Positions 10,385 to 20,700 of a DNA stretch of 36,825 bases are shown here, piece by piece (position 1 is the stretch's first letter; every line of letters begins with the position of its first letter). The notes beneath the pieces were generated by a model. The model saw only the letters and a program-made list of their open reading frames with translations. It did not search any database and was not told the DNA's origin. The stretch is from Discostella pseudostelligera (lineage: Eukaryota; Bacillariophyta; Thalassiosirophyceae; Thalassiosirales; Thalassiosiraceae): the NCBI GenBank assembly GCA_036940085.1, contig JALLBK010000533.1:1-36825 (forward strand). Reading direction: 5' to 3'. Both the position numbers and the translations under genes were made by a program.

Positions 10385-12820
10385 ATGTCCCTCTCCGGCA
10401 CTGGTAACTACTGCCAACTTGCGTCCGACAATGGCGGCGGCAGCTGCAGCCATCGTCATCCGTGGCACACTCCCGAAATCGACACCTCTACCCCTCTTGC
10501 CTCCGGCCAACTCCTCCTACTCAACACATTGACTGGTCAAAAAGAACCTTTCGTGCCCATGAATCAACGTCATGTCAAATGGTACACATGTGGCCCTACT
10601 GTCTACGATTCCTCTCATGTCGGACATGCTCGAACCTACCTTAGTTTTGACATTATGAGACGCATCATGTCGGATTACTTCCGGTACAATGTTCTGTATC
10701 ATATCAATACTACGGATATTGATGATAAGATTATTTTACGTGCACGTCAGAATGAATTGATGAGATTGTTGGAAGAGGATACTTCGGTTAATTATGAAGC
10801 GTTGGTACTGTTGGCCAAGGAGGCATTGATGGAAGCCAAGGTCAAGAGTGAAGAAAAAGAAATGGCAATTAAATTGGCAATTGAGGAGGCGATTGTCAAG
10901 AAAGATTCACGAGGGAAGACGGAACAGGAGGGATTGCTGGAACAGCATATCTTCAAGAGAAAAAAGTTGGAGGAAGATGAGGCGAAAATTTTGGCAGCTT
11001 GTTCATCGGAAAATGAGCAAACGAATGCATCAGCACGTGCCAACTTATTACTCGTCGCCAAATCTGTTATTGCCGAGAAGTTGGATCGAGAGAAAGGTCA
11101 TTTGATAACGGATCACTCCGTATTTAATGCCCATGCACAGAAATATGAACGTGAATTTATGGAAGATATGGAAGCACTTGGTATTCGAGAACCCGATGTC
11201 CTCACTCGCGTTACAGAATATGTGCCCAAAATTATTGCCTTTGTGGAGAAGATTATTGACAAGGGACTGGCATACAAGAGTAATGGATCAGTCTACCTAA
11301 GTTTGGATGATTTTTTGGCGGCAGGTCATAATTATCGCAAGTTAAAGCCCGCAGGACCGGGTGGGGCGGTGAGTACTGCAGCTGAAATGGCCGAGGGGGA
11401 GGGTGCGTTAGACACTGGCGCCAAGGGTGGTGAAAAGCGTCATCCGAATGACTTTGCACTTTGGAAGGCAAGTAAGGCAGGAGAACCATCGTGGGAATCT
11501 CCCTTTGGGCCCGGTCGTCCTGGGTGGCATATTGAATGCTCCGTCGTGGCGGGAGACATACTGGGCGAACGCATTGACATACACTCGGGCGGAGAGGATC
11601 TGAAATTTCCCCATCATGATAATGAGTTGGCCCAGTCGGAGGCATGCTTTGGGTGTGATCAATGGGTGAATTACTTCACTCATACGGGCCATTTGCATAT
11701 CGATGGTCTGAAAATGTCAAAGTCGCTCAAGAACTTTATTACCATCCGTCAGGCACTGGAGGCGAATACAGCACGACAGCTCCGAATCATGTTCTTACTG
11801 CAGGCTTGGGATCAACCCATGACGTATTCGGATCAGACCATTGATGATGCTCGGAGTAAGGAAACGACCTTCAAAAGCTTTTTCCGTGAAGTGGAGGCAT
11901 TGGCGCGAGAGGACTACTTGAATCAAGAAGTTGGATGGAGAATGGACGATGCCGATCACAAATTGGCCGAGGCGTATTTGGCGGCACGTCAAACCGTCCA
12001 TGAAAGTTTGTTGGATAACTTCAATACGAAGGATGCTATGTTGGCATTGCTCAGGGTTATTAATGAGGCGAATGCCTACTTGCGCATGCCGAATGTGAAG
12101 CCAGCGACTTTGACATTGCGCTCGATCGCCGTTTATGTTACTCAAATACTAAAGGTGTTTGGGGTAGTGAATGGTACCGACGATTTCGGATTTGGAAGTG
12201 GCGGTGCTGGTGGCGGAGATGGCAAGACAGCCGACGGGAGTGGTTCTGAATCTTACATTGGAGCCATGGTCGACTTCCGTGAACATGTACGAAACGCTGC
12301 ACTTGCCGCAGCCAAAGGAGGGGATGCTTCCTCTGCCATTCAATCGATACTTCAAATCTGCGATGGGCTGCGTGATGATGTTCTGCCGACGTTGGGTGTT
12401 CGACTTGAGGATCGACCGACCGGGACAATGTGGAACCTAGAAGATCCCGAGGTTATGATGAAAGAAATGGCAGAGAAGGCAGCAAAGGAGAAGGAGATTC
12501 AAATTGGCAAGTTGGAGAAGCAACTTGTTGCTCGGACCAAAGATTTGGAGAAGGTGAGAAGTAGTATGGTAAAGCCGCAAGACCTTTTCAGGACAGATGA
12601 GTTCAAGGAGTGGGATGAAAGCGGTGCACCAACTGTGATGGCAAATGGCGACCCAGTAAGTGGAGGACAGGTTAAGAAGAAGAAAAAGGCAATTGAGAAG
12701 CAAGAGAAGGCGTACCAAGATTTGATGGAGAAGTGTGGGAATAATCCGCAGGAGTTGTTGGATTCTACCCAGAAAGAAATCGATGCTATCAAGGCAAAGC
12801 TCGATGAGTTGTCTCTATGA
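10385..12820 (+). CDS. CARS1: Cysteinyl-tRNA synthetase, eukaryotic cytosolic type
   Basis: An uninterrupted frame of 811 codons starts at ATG 10385. It charges tRNA-Cys with cysteine using ATP. The class I core is plain: CGPTVYD with the zinc-ligand Cys69, HVGH (78-81, the HIGH motif) followed by ARTYLSFD, the zinc/cysteine site around HIECSVVAGDILG and HSGGEDLKFPHHDNE, and KMSKS at 443-447. A Lys/Glu-rich insertion sits between the two halves of the Rossmann domain, as in eukaryotic cytosolic enzymes. The C-terminal tail (QDLFRTDEFKEWDESGAPT, then GGQVKKKKK and a coiled coil) matches the eukaryotic C-terminal extension. No targeting peptide is seen, so cytosolic action is likely. It is divergently transcribed from the TXNDC11-like gene. 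Confidence 0.96.
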   Translation: MSLSGTGNYCQLASDNGGGSCSHRHPWHTPEIDTSTPLASGQLLLLNTLTGQKEPFVPMNQRHVKWYTCGPTVYDSSHVGHARTYLSFDIMRRIMSDYFRYNVLYHINTTDIDDKIILRARQNELMRLLEEDTSVNYEALVLLAKEALMEAKVKSEEKEMAIKLAIEEAIVKKDSRGKTEQEGLLEQHIFKRKKLEEDEAKILAACSSENEQTNASARANLLLVAKSVIAEKLDREKGHLITDHSVFNAHAQKYEREFMEDMEALGIREPDVLTRVTEYVPKIIAFVEKIIDKGLAYKSNGSVYLSLDDFLAAGHNYRKLKPAGPGGAVSTAAEMAEGEGALDTGAKGGEKRHPNDFALWKASKAGEPSWESPFGPGRPGWHIECSVVAGDILGERIDIHSGGEDLKFPHHDNELAQSEACFGCDQWVNYFTHTGHLHIDGLKMSKSLKNFITIRQALEANTARQLRIMFLLQAWDQPMTYSDQTIDDARSKETTFKSFFREVEALAREDYLNQEVGWRMDDADHKLAEAYLAARQTVHESLLDNFNTKDAMLALLRVINEANAYLRMPNVKPATLTLRSIAVYVTQILKVFGVVNGTDDFGFGSGGAGGGDGKTADGSGSESYIGAMVDFREHVRNAALAAAKGGDASSAIQSILQICDGLRDDVLPTLGVRLEDRPTGTMWNLEDPEVMMKEMAEKAAKEKEIQIGKLEKQLVARTKDLEKVRSSMVKPQDLFRTDEFKEWDESGAPTVMANGDPVSGGQVKKKKKAIEKQEKAYQDLMEKCGNNPQELLDSTQKEIDAIKAKLDELSL

Positions 12821-13022
12821 TTAGAATGTTGACTCTTTTTGGTTAGTTAAATGAATAAGCAAACTGAATATTCATTGAATCGATGAGAGAAGAGAAATCG
12901 ATAGAGTATTCCGTTAGGTAGATATTATGTAGAGGTAGCAATGATGAACCTTGCACCTCGCTCTCTCTCTCGCACCGCTATCTAGCTACAACATGAACAT
13001 GAGGCTGAACTTGTGGCAAAGT

Positions 13023-13051
13023 TCCCGCCAAAAGCTGATTTTTTGGCGGGA
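13023..13051. promoter_or_regulatory. Inverted pair of E2F-like sites
   Basis: TCCCGCCAAAA (13023-13033) and its exact complement TTTTGGCGGGA (13041-13051) face each other across 7 bp. Each arm matches the eukaryotic E2F/DP consensus TTTSSCGC/GGCGGGAA. A third CCCGCC lies nearby (about 13062-13067). No clear target gene is next to it. Confidence 0.4.
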
Positions 13052-13707
13052 GCTTGTACTCCCCGCCATAATCTGGATCCGGCGGGCGTCCGGCCGGGCT
13101 TTGGGAAGGTGCTGGTGGAGCAAAAAGGAAAAGCGAAAATGGGGGCGCGAAGCAGCCCCGCATCCGCCAAAACAGTGGAGGAGAAAAAGAGAAGAGAGAA
13201 AGAGAGGAGGAGAGAAGCCAAGAAGTTCGCCCCCTCGCGCCTCACAACAACCACACTTCCAACGACTGTTCCTACCGTAGCTCTACGAGACAGTGACGAC
13301 GATGGCCAGACGACGAGGAGCCATCTCTCACAGCACTGAGTCTTTTTTCAATTCCATCGATGAATGGAATGCCTCGAGAGAGGAACGGTAATGGAACTCT
13401 TCCTCTTAATTATTGCTCGCAATAATTGGCACCCTAATAGATAAATTAATATACGATAAGTTAATGAAAGAAATAATGGAAAACTCAATGTTTCTAAGAA
13501 GTTATGGTCCTGTGTAGGTTGACATGGCAAAATCGGCACCATACCACTGCAAGCTACGCCGAAAGACTCCCTCTTTGTCTCCGAAGCCAACGATTATACA
13601 GCCGATAGAAGACATTATTATCTGCGTTTCTATGTAAAAAATACCGCCAAAGGTTGAATATTGTTGTAGTTATGGCTCGGCGAAAATTGATGCTGCGATG
13701 ATGGATT

Positions 13708-13765
13708 TCAGAGCCAAAGTTTGACGAGCCATAACTTCATCAATATCGGTTCAATAATGTTGGTT
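13708..13765 (+). repeat. 58-bp repeat, copy 1
   Basis: This 58-bp segment recurs at 13892-13949 with a single mismatch (cttcAtc against cttcGtc). A degenerate inverted relative lies just upstream at about 13659-13694 and shares the perfect 12-bp block agttatggctcg in reverse. It is probably part of a dispersed element. Confidence 0.8.
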
Positions 13766-13891
13766 GTTGTGTAGAAATGTAGCTTTTAATATAGTTTAAA
13801 CCCGATGGAGTCTAGGGGATATATGGAGAAGATCATGATATCCATATTTGCATTGCCATGGAGTATTGGCTGATTCCATCATCAAAACTTC

Positions 13892-13949
13892 TCAGAGCCA
13901 AAGTTTGACGAGCCATAACTTCGTCAATATCGGTTCAATAATGTTGGTT
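13892..13949 (+). repeat. 58-bp repeat, copy 2
   Basis: This is the direct copy of 13708-13765, 184 bp downstream, with 57 of 58 positions identical. Sequence between the copies is not obviously repeated, so this is not a simple tandem array. Confidence 0.8.
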
Positions 13950-14193
13950 TTCTATAAGTAAAAATACTAATAATCTCCACCGGTGTAAACCAGGTGCCCT
14001 TCTCATTACATACCTCTTGACAGGTCTTGACCATCATGAACCTCCATGAATCATGAACCATGACACTCAAGGGGCCAGCAGCCAGCGGCGGCAGTAGCAG
14101 TAGTCGGATATTATTATTTCATGTAGCAGAGCGGCAGCACTATCAAATCCTCAGCCTATCAACCAAGCCAAACGTTTATAACGTAATCACACC

Positions 14194-14432
14194 ATGTCGC
14201 TCCCCAACACCAATACTGCGGCCAAGAGTACCAACGATACTGTGGCATCTGTTCACGTGGGGACGCCATCACCCAATTTTCAGGCATGGACGACGACTAC
14301 AGTTTACTTTCATGGGTTCGCAGATCTAAACCTAAAGGAGGGAAAAAGTGTCTTTCGCATCCATTTCAATCCTTGGGTGTGGAATGGTGTGTGCAAATAA
14401 TGAAACAAGATCACCAGACATACTGTGTATAG
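14194..14432 (+). pseudogene. Possible frameshifted gene relic
   Basis: The ATG at 14194 has good context (cacaccATGtcg) and opens 68 codons with a tidy Ser/Thr/Asn-rich start and then TTTVYFHGFADLNLKEGKSV. Coding character seems lost after that. Switching frame near 14352 gives SHPFQSLGVEWCVQI and a stop at 14430-14432. The joined pattern (an FADL-x-KG segment, then S-x-F-x-LG-x-W) recalls the N-terminal repeats of MATH/BTB-like proteins expanded in diatoms. That link comes from memory and is weak. It could equally be a short orphan gene or noise. Confidence 0.25.
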
Positions 14433-14898
14433 TTTTGACACAACTCATGTCATCGAGATCAATACCAAAACTGAACACCAGCATTGATTGTCATATTTCT
14501 GTCCAAGATTGTATGGGCAGTAATGTCAAATTATGCAGAACGCATTCTTTGGAGAGTAGACATTTTGTAAAATCTTAATCTCGCACATCCGCAACCGCCG
14601 CAGAGCTTATTGGAGTCGATTGGATGTCGATGGATCGAGGAAAATGTTGATATCTGCTCTCAAGAGGAAGGAACTGGATGATCGATTGCTGGTGTCAAAT
14701 AATAAATAGCAGTGAAATTGTTGCCGTGGGCACAGAGACCCATTCAAGGTCGATGAACCTCGGGTAGGGAATAATTATACGTTAGCTTCAACGAGGTTCT
14801 ACTTAGAACGTGATGTACTGAGTTTGAATACTTGGGAGAGTAATATGTGCTAACAATTTGGCACTTGCATGCAGTGGGTTATTTGCCGCTGTGATATA

Positions 14899-17134
14899 TT
14901 AATCCACCTGCTCCATAGCACTCTCCTCATTGTCATCATCTCCATCCAATGCAGGCAAGTCATCCATATCATCATCAACCTCATCACCATCATCATCAAT
15001 CGACAATCCGAGCTTGACCAAACGGTGGATACGAGATGCAAAAGTGGCAGGCTCATCAAGGCTAAACCCAGAGGTGAGGAGAGAGGTATCGTAGAGGAGC
15101 CAGATGAGATCCTTCACGGTCTTGTCCGACTGATCGGCATCGGCCTTCTCACGAAGGGCAGTGATGATGGAGTTGGTGGGGTTGATCTCCATGGTCTTCT
15201 TTGAAGTCATGTACGCACTCTGACTGGAGTCACGAAGAGCCTGGGCTTTCATGATACGCTCCATGTTGGCAGACCATCCGTACTCACCGGTAACGAGGCA
15301 GCAGGGACTGTCGGCAAGACGGTTCGATACGACCACCTTCTCAACCTTATCATCGAGAACCTCCTTCATGAGCTTGCAGAGACCTTCGGACTTCGCCTTG
15401 GCCTCCTCAAATGCCTTCTGCTCATCCTCGTCTTCGTCCATCTTGAGTCCTTCTTTTGTGGCGCTAATCAACTTCTTGCCATCAAACTCCTTCAACTGCT
15501 GCACCGAGTACTCGTCGATAGGGTCCACCATGTACAACACCTCGTATCCCTTCTTCTTGAGCTTCTCTAGGAAGGGAGAAGTCTCGACACTGCGCTTCGA
15601 CTCACCAGTAATGTAGTAAATACCCGGCTGCTTGTCATCCATACGGCTCACGTAGTCCTCAAGACTGGTCATGGAGTCACCCGACTTGGTGGAGTTGTAA
15701 CGAAGGAGTTTGGCAATCTTGGCACGGTTCGTCGAATCCTCGTGAATACCCAACTTCAAATTCTTGCTGAATGCCTCGTAGAATTTGTTGTAGGTATCCT
15801 CGTTCTCGGTGAGGTCGGTGAACATTTCAATACTCTTCTTGACCAAGTTCTTCTTGATGACACGAAGAATCTTGTTCTGTTGAAGCGTCTCACGGGAAAT
15901 GTTGAGTGGAAGATCCTCGGAGTCGACGACACCCTTGACGAAGCTGAGCCACTCTGGCATGAGATCCTCGCAGTTGTCTTGAATAAAGACACGACGAACG
16001 TAAAGCTTGATGTGGTTGTGCTTCTTCTTCGCTCCACCCTCGAACATATCAAACGGTGCACGCTTGGGGCAGAAGAGAACGGCACGGAACTCCAACTGAC
16101 CCTCGACGGAGAAATGCTTGACAGCAGCATGTTCCTCCCAATCATTCGAAATGCTTTTGTAAAAGCTCGCGTATTCATCCTGGGTGATATCATCCGGCTT
16201 GCGCATCCAAATAGGCTTCATGTTGTTGAGATGTTCCCACTCATGGCTGACCTCCTTGATTTTCTTCGTCTTCTTCTCCTTCTTCTTCTCGGCTTCCTCG
16301 TCGACTTCTTCAATCTTGGGCTTGTCATCGTCAGCAGCCTCGTCGTCGTCCTCATCGTCATCATCGTCGTCGGTGACCTCCTTCTCGGTGGTTGTCTCCT
16401 TGTAGAGCTTGATGGGGAAGCTGTAATGAAATGAGTTTGGTGAGGAATGGAATAGTGTTAGAGTGACTTCCAAATATGAGGCAAATGACAATGACAATGC
16501 CGCCTGCCTCTACTCACCCAATGAACTCCGAATGTTTCTTAACCAAATCCTTCAATCGCCTCTCCTCCAAATATTCACTCATATCCTCCTTCAAATGCAA
16601 CACAATTCGTGTACCACGTCCCAATCCGGAATCTTCCGTCTTGGAAACCGTGAAGCTCCCCCCAGCCTCGGAAGTCCAAACGTGCACATCGGCATCGTCA
16701 TTGTTCTTCGATACCACCTCCACCTTGTCAGCGACCAGGTAGGCCGAGTAGAACCCCACACCGAATTGTCCAATCATGGAAATATCGGCCCCGGCAGTCA
16801 ATGCCTCCATGAAGGCCTTGGTGCCAGATTTGGCAATGGTACCCAAATTATTGACCAAATCCGCCTTGGTCATACCAATCCCCGAATCTTCAATGGTCAA
16901 TGTATTATTGGCCTTGTCGGGAATAAGCTTGATTTGCAATTCGGGCTCCGAATCCAACACCGAAGTGTCGGTAAGACTTTGATAACGAATCTTATCGAGG
17001 GCATCGGAGGAGTTCGAAATGAGTTCCCGTAGAAAGACCTCCTTGTTGGAGTAGAAGGTGTTGATGATGAGGGAGAGGAGTTGGTTGATATCGGCCGAGA
17101 AGGCGTAGCTTTCAGAGTCGGCGGCGGTGCTCAT
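14899..17134 (-). CDS. HSP90: Cytosolic HSP90 chaperone
   Basis: Exon 1 is 17134-16518 and exon 2 is 16420-14899, giving 712 aa. The 97-nt intron (16421-16517, GTGAGT...ACAG) joins KKHSEFIG to FPIKLYKE. The ATPase domain shows [19 protein letters not shown] (30-48, with catalytic Glu37), DSGIGM (83-88) and [11 protein letters not shown] (122 on). A long Asp/Glu/Lys charged linker follows, as in eukaryotic cytosolic HSP90, then the middle and dimerisation domains. There is no signal peptide. The protein ends MEQVD where the canonical TPR-docking peptide is MEEVD. HSP90 matures kinases, receptors and other clients with TPR co-chaperones. It is divergent from the EDRF1-like gene over a shared promoter. 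Confidence 0.97.
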
Positions 17135-17769
17135 GGTTGAGTGGTGATGATATTATGATGGTATTGAAGGTGAAGATGGTGGCGGAGAAGTGCGGGTCTG
17201 TGGAAATTGAAATTTATGGCAGTGGCGGGCAATGATCAATGATGATGATGATGTGGCAATGCGATGGCAATGACAAAGCTTGGAGGCAGCTGCATGGGAT
17301 CACAATATCTAAGATCTTTTGACCTTCTCTCCTTCTGCCACGAGAGAGCACGAGAGCCACTCATTTTTGACCACGAGGGCCGGCTGCAGACGTACCACGC
17401 ACAGACCGAAGAGCATTGCTTTCCCGCCATTCTCCGGGTGGAGCGCCAGTATTCCACGTGTCACTCCAACAATCACGACGCCAGACAGTCGAATCCACGT
17501 GATCACCAATCACCAAACGACAAACGAGAGACGCGCGAAAGACGAGATAGAGAGAGCTCGAGAGTCGAGAGACACATCGAGATCGGAGATCGACCGCCGA
17601 CCATGGCCATGGGAAAGCCGCCGACGTCGACGCTATACCACACCACCCTACTACGGCCTCGACCGCACTGAACGACGGCCAACAAGCGTCATCTACCCTC
17701 CACATTACTCGCCGACCTTCACAAAACGATGCCAATGGCAATATTGGCCTTCGTAACAACATCAGCATC
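17135..17769. promoter_or_regulatory. Divergent promoter between HSP90 and the EDRF1-like gene
   Basis: The 635-bp region has TTCCCGCC at 17421-17428, CACGTG at 17455-17460 and another CACGTG at 17496-17501, 41 bp apart. I found no canonical heat-shock element (alternating GAA/TTC spaced by two bases) by eye. ORFs in this stretch have no family resemblance. Confidence 0.5.
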
Positions 17770-20700
17770 ATGAACAACCGTCTGTCAGCGCGTAGAAATT
17801 CTTGGACCCGTATTGGTGGTATTGGTGCAGGTGCATCTGACGCTGTCGCCGCATCAGATATACCCGCTGCTGCTGCTTCTTCCCCTTGCAAAAATTCCAC
17901 CACTACTACCACCACCACTCCATCGGCAGCTAGTGAAAATTCTACCATGAACAATACTAACAACAGCAACAACATGAAGGCAGTTGACTTTATAGGCTCC
18001 TCTACCGCAGTCAAACATTTATTCTCCTTGCCCTACAACAACGACAGAAGCATGAGTATGGCGTTGCATAATTTGGGAAATGGAACATTCTTGTTAGATT
18101 CTGGAGAAGAGTTTGGTAACGTTTCTGCTGCTGGTTCTGATTCTAATTCTGGTACTGCACCTTTTACCGCTTCTGCCAACAATAATAATTCGGCAGCAAG
18201 TTCGTTAATTGACGGAACATTTCTTCGGCGTGGAAGGAGGAGACAACGACCTGCGAGCTGGTCTACATTATCAAAACCTACAATTGGAGAACAGGATGAT
18301 GATCCGGATACACTACTATCTGCTGCTGATGCAGATACTACAGATACTACTTGCGAAATGAATCCAATGCATATTGCACAGCTTCGAGAGAAGGAACGAT
18401 CGTTACTTACTTCTTTGGTATCATTGCTGGAGAATGACGAGGATGAGGATGAGGTGACAAAAACTCATTTTTTGCTTGATAATGACCATGAAGCGGTGGT
18501 TGTGGCGGGAGGCTCCAGCACTCCAACCAATTCTCCGGGGGCCGAGTTGAAGTCGTTGAACGAGCGCGACAAAAAATATTCTGTCGTTACTCCAACACCT
18601 TCCAATGCCATTATTGTCAGTTGCAGTAGCAACAACAACATTACAAGCATGGGGGCATCGATGAGCGAGTCTGTCGAGCCAATTGTGGGGAGCGTTATGG
18701 AAAGCAATTTTCTTCCCAACCAAAAAATTAATTATTCGGAACCAAATGATCCGCTCGGTAATGTGCTACCTCCTCCACAACATTATCTGAGTCAATATGC
18801 GGGTGTATCTCCACCAGCGGAACCACGTCAATATGTAAATTGGAATTTTCATGACATGAAATTACTAGTGGCGAGTGATGCGATAATTTACAACCAAGGA
18901 GGAGGAGGTGATGTTGGTGAGCAACGACCCGATGATGAATTTACTGAGCCATCCTCCTCCATGATATCCATTCGGATTGAAGATGCATCTCAATTAAAGT
19001 CGCAGATGATTGACATGATTCAGAGAAAGGAAGAACGTCGAGTATTTGTCAATGACAACGAGGGGGGAACTGATCGTTTGTCGTATGCCGAAGCTCTTTT
19101 GATGCCCTCCTCGATAAATGAAGAACACGAGGGAGGTCATCGTGGACAATTTCCAGCAAAGGAAGAGGTCGTTGGAGCTGAGGTGGCTGCGGAAAATGTC
19201 GAAATGTTAACCTCCATCATTCCGTCGTTGGAAGTTGAGCTTCAATCGAATGAATGGGCGGCGCGGCTGGGTTTTACCCACTCCCCATTTTGCCCCCATT
19301 CAAACACGAGCAACGATGACAGCAGCGGGGGTGCATCTATTGAACCCAACTGTGCATCATCTGCATCTGAGACCGGAGGAAAATTGGCGACAGCGTCATC
19401 ATCGTCGACATCCTCGTCATCGCTTCCATTGGTGTCATGTACCCCAATATGCACAGTAATCGATGCATATCTTGACAACATTATGGCCAATGTGCCTCAA
19501 CTAGCGTTGATTCTGCGAGAGCATGGATTTGTGCAGAACATAAAACTACTTCGGACCGAGGACATCCCGTCCTTGATGATGCATCCATCCACTCTAGGTG
19601 GCGAATCGGCAACTCATCCAAACGATCCTCCCCCGCCTATCTTTTCGCCCGACATTGTTGAGATGAATGCCGCAATGTTACTAAGGTTTCTCAAAACCAA
19701 TTGCACTCGCGAGAATTCGACGTACCTCCTACATCGTGCCGCTGGGGAAGCAAACATACAACTATTTGATATTAGCAGCATCTCGAAAATGCGTCAACGG
19801 AAGTGGGTTTGGTGGCTAGCATTGTGCAGCTATCGATTTGCGTGTCGTCTGGATCAGCTGCGGACGAATGCCCTGTCCCCTCACGACGACGTGCTACGGC
19901 GTGATTATCGCCGTCGCCAGAGGAACTTACTTCAAAACACATTGGATTTGTTGGAGGAACTGGCAGATATGGACGGAGGACGACGTCACGACACGATCGG
20001 CGCTGCCGTATGTGAGCATCTCGCTGACACATACCTTTGGAACAATGATGAGACCGGTTTGGGGAATGCAGAAAGCAGACAAAGAACGGATACTGGCAGT
20101 GTCAAGTCGCCCTCGCCGTGCGCTGCATCGTATCAACCGTACCGGAAGGTCACTGTGGACTGTTTGAACAAGGCTCATGATCATTTGATGAATGGAATAA
20201 AGAAACTCACGCCATTATTAGTCAAAGCGAGAGAAGGCAAGTCTGCGATTGAAATTGAGGCATTATCAACGCAGCTTTATGGCATTTATCACAAAGTGGT
20301 CAACGTCAACCTTCGTCTCGCTGATCGTCATTTGAAGAATTATTTCTCATCCAACTTGATTCAAAGCCTTCGCTATGCCGCGAGAATGCTTTCAGAAGCA
20401 ACTTCCTTGATTGATGAATTCATCCACCCTCAGCAAAAACAAAAAGACCAAATAGTCTATATCAGGAGTATCCTATTGCAATATTCTTGGCTGTGGGAAT
20501 ACTGTGGACATTTCGCACGATCATTTGCCGCAGATGGTCTCTGGCGTGATCGTGGGCATACATGTGGCGCCGATCTCATTGGCCTCTTGCGAGAAGTTAA
20601 CATGTCATGCGACAGCATTCGGAAGCAATGTTTTGGTGCGGCCGGGTGGAAGCCCAAAATTTCTGTTGAAGCTTCTTCGCATGGACAAGTATCATTGAAT

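Larger units (their letters stand above)
12821..14898. other. Gene-poor 2-kb region between CysRS and HSP90 3' ends
   Basis: Two genes converge on this stretch. It contains an inverted pair of E2F-like sites (13023-13051), a purine-rich tract (about 13180-13215), a near-perfect dyad aattattgc/gcaataatt (13408-13427), a repeated 58-bp element (13659-13949) and a short well-initiated open frame with a possible frameshift (14194-14432). Frames around 13013-13339 are low in complexity and not convincing as genes. Confidence 0.6.

Noticed and set aside
13013..13339. Open frames on both strands in the E2F-like palindrome region
   Set aside because: They are low in complexity (Lys/Arg/Glu and Pro/Thr runs) and overlap each other in several frames, as expected of purine-rich DNA.
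15742..16434. 230-codon frame antisense to HSP90
   Set aside because: It is a mirror of biased codons in a highly expressed gene; such antisense frames in HSP genes are a known artefact.
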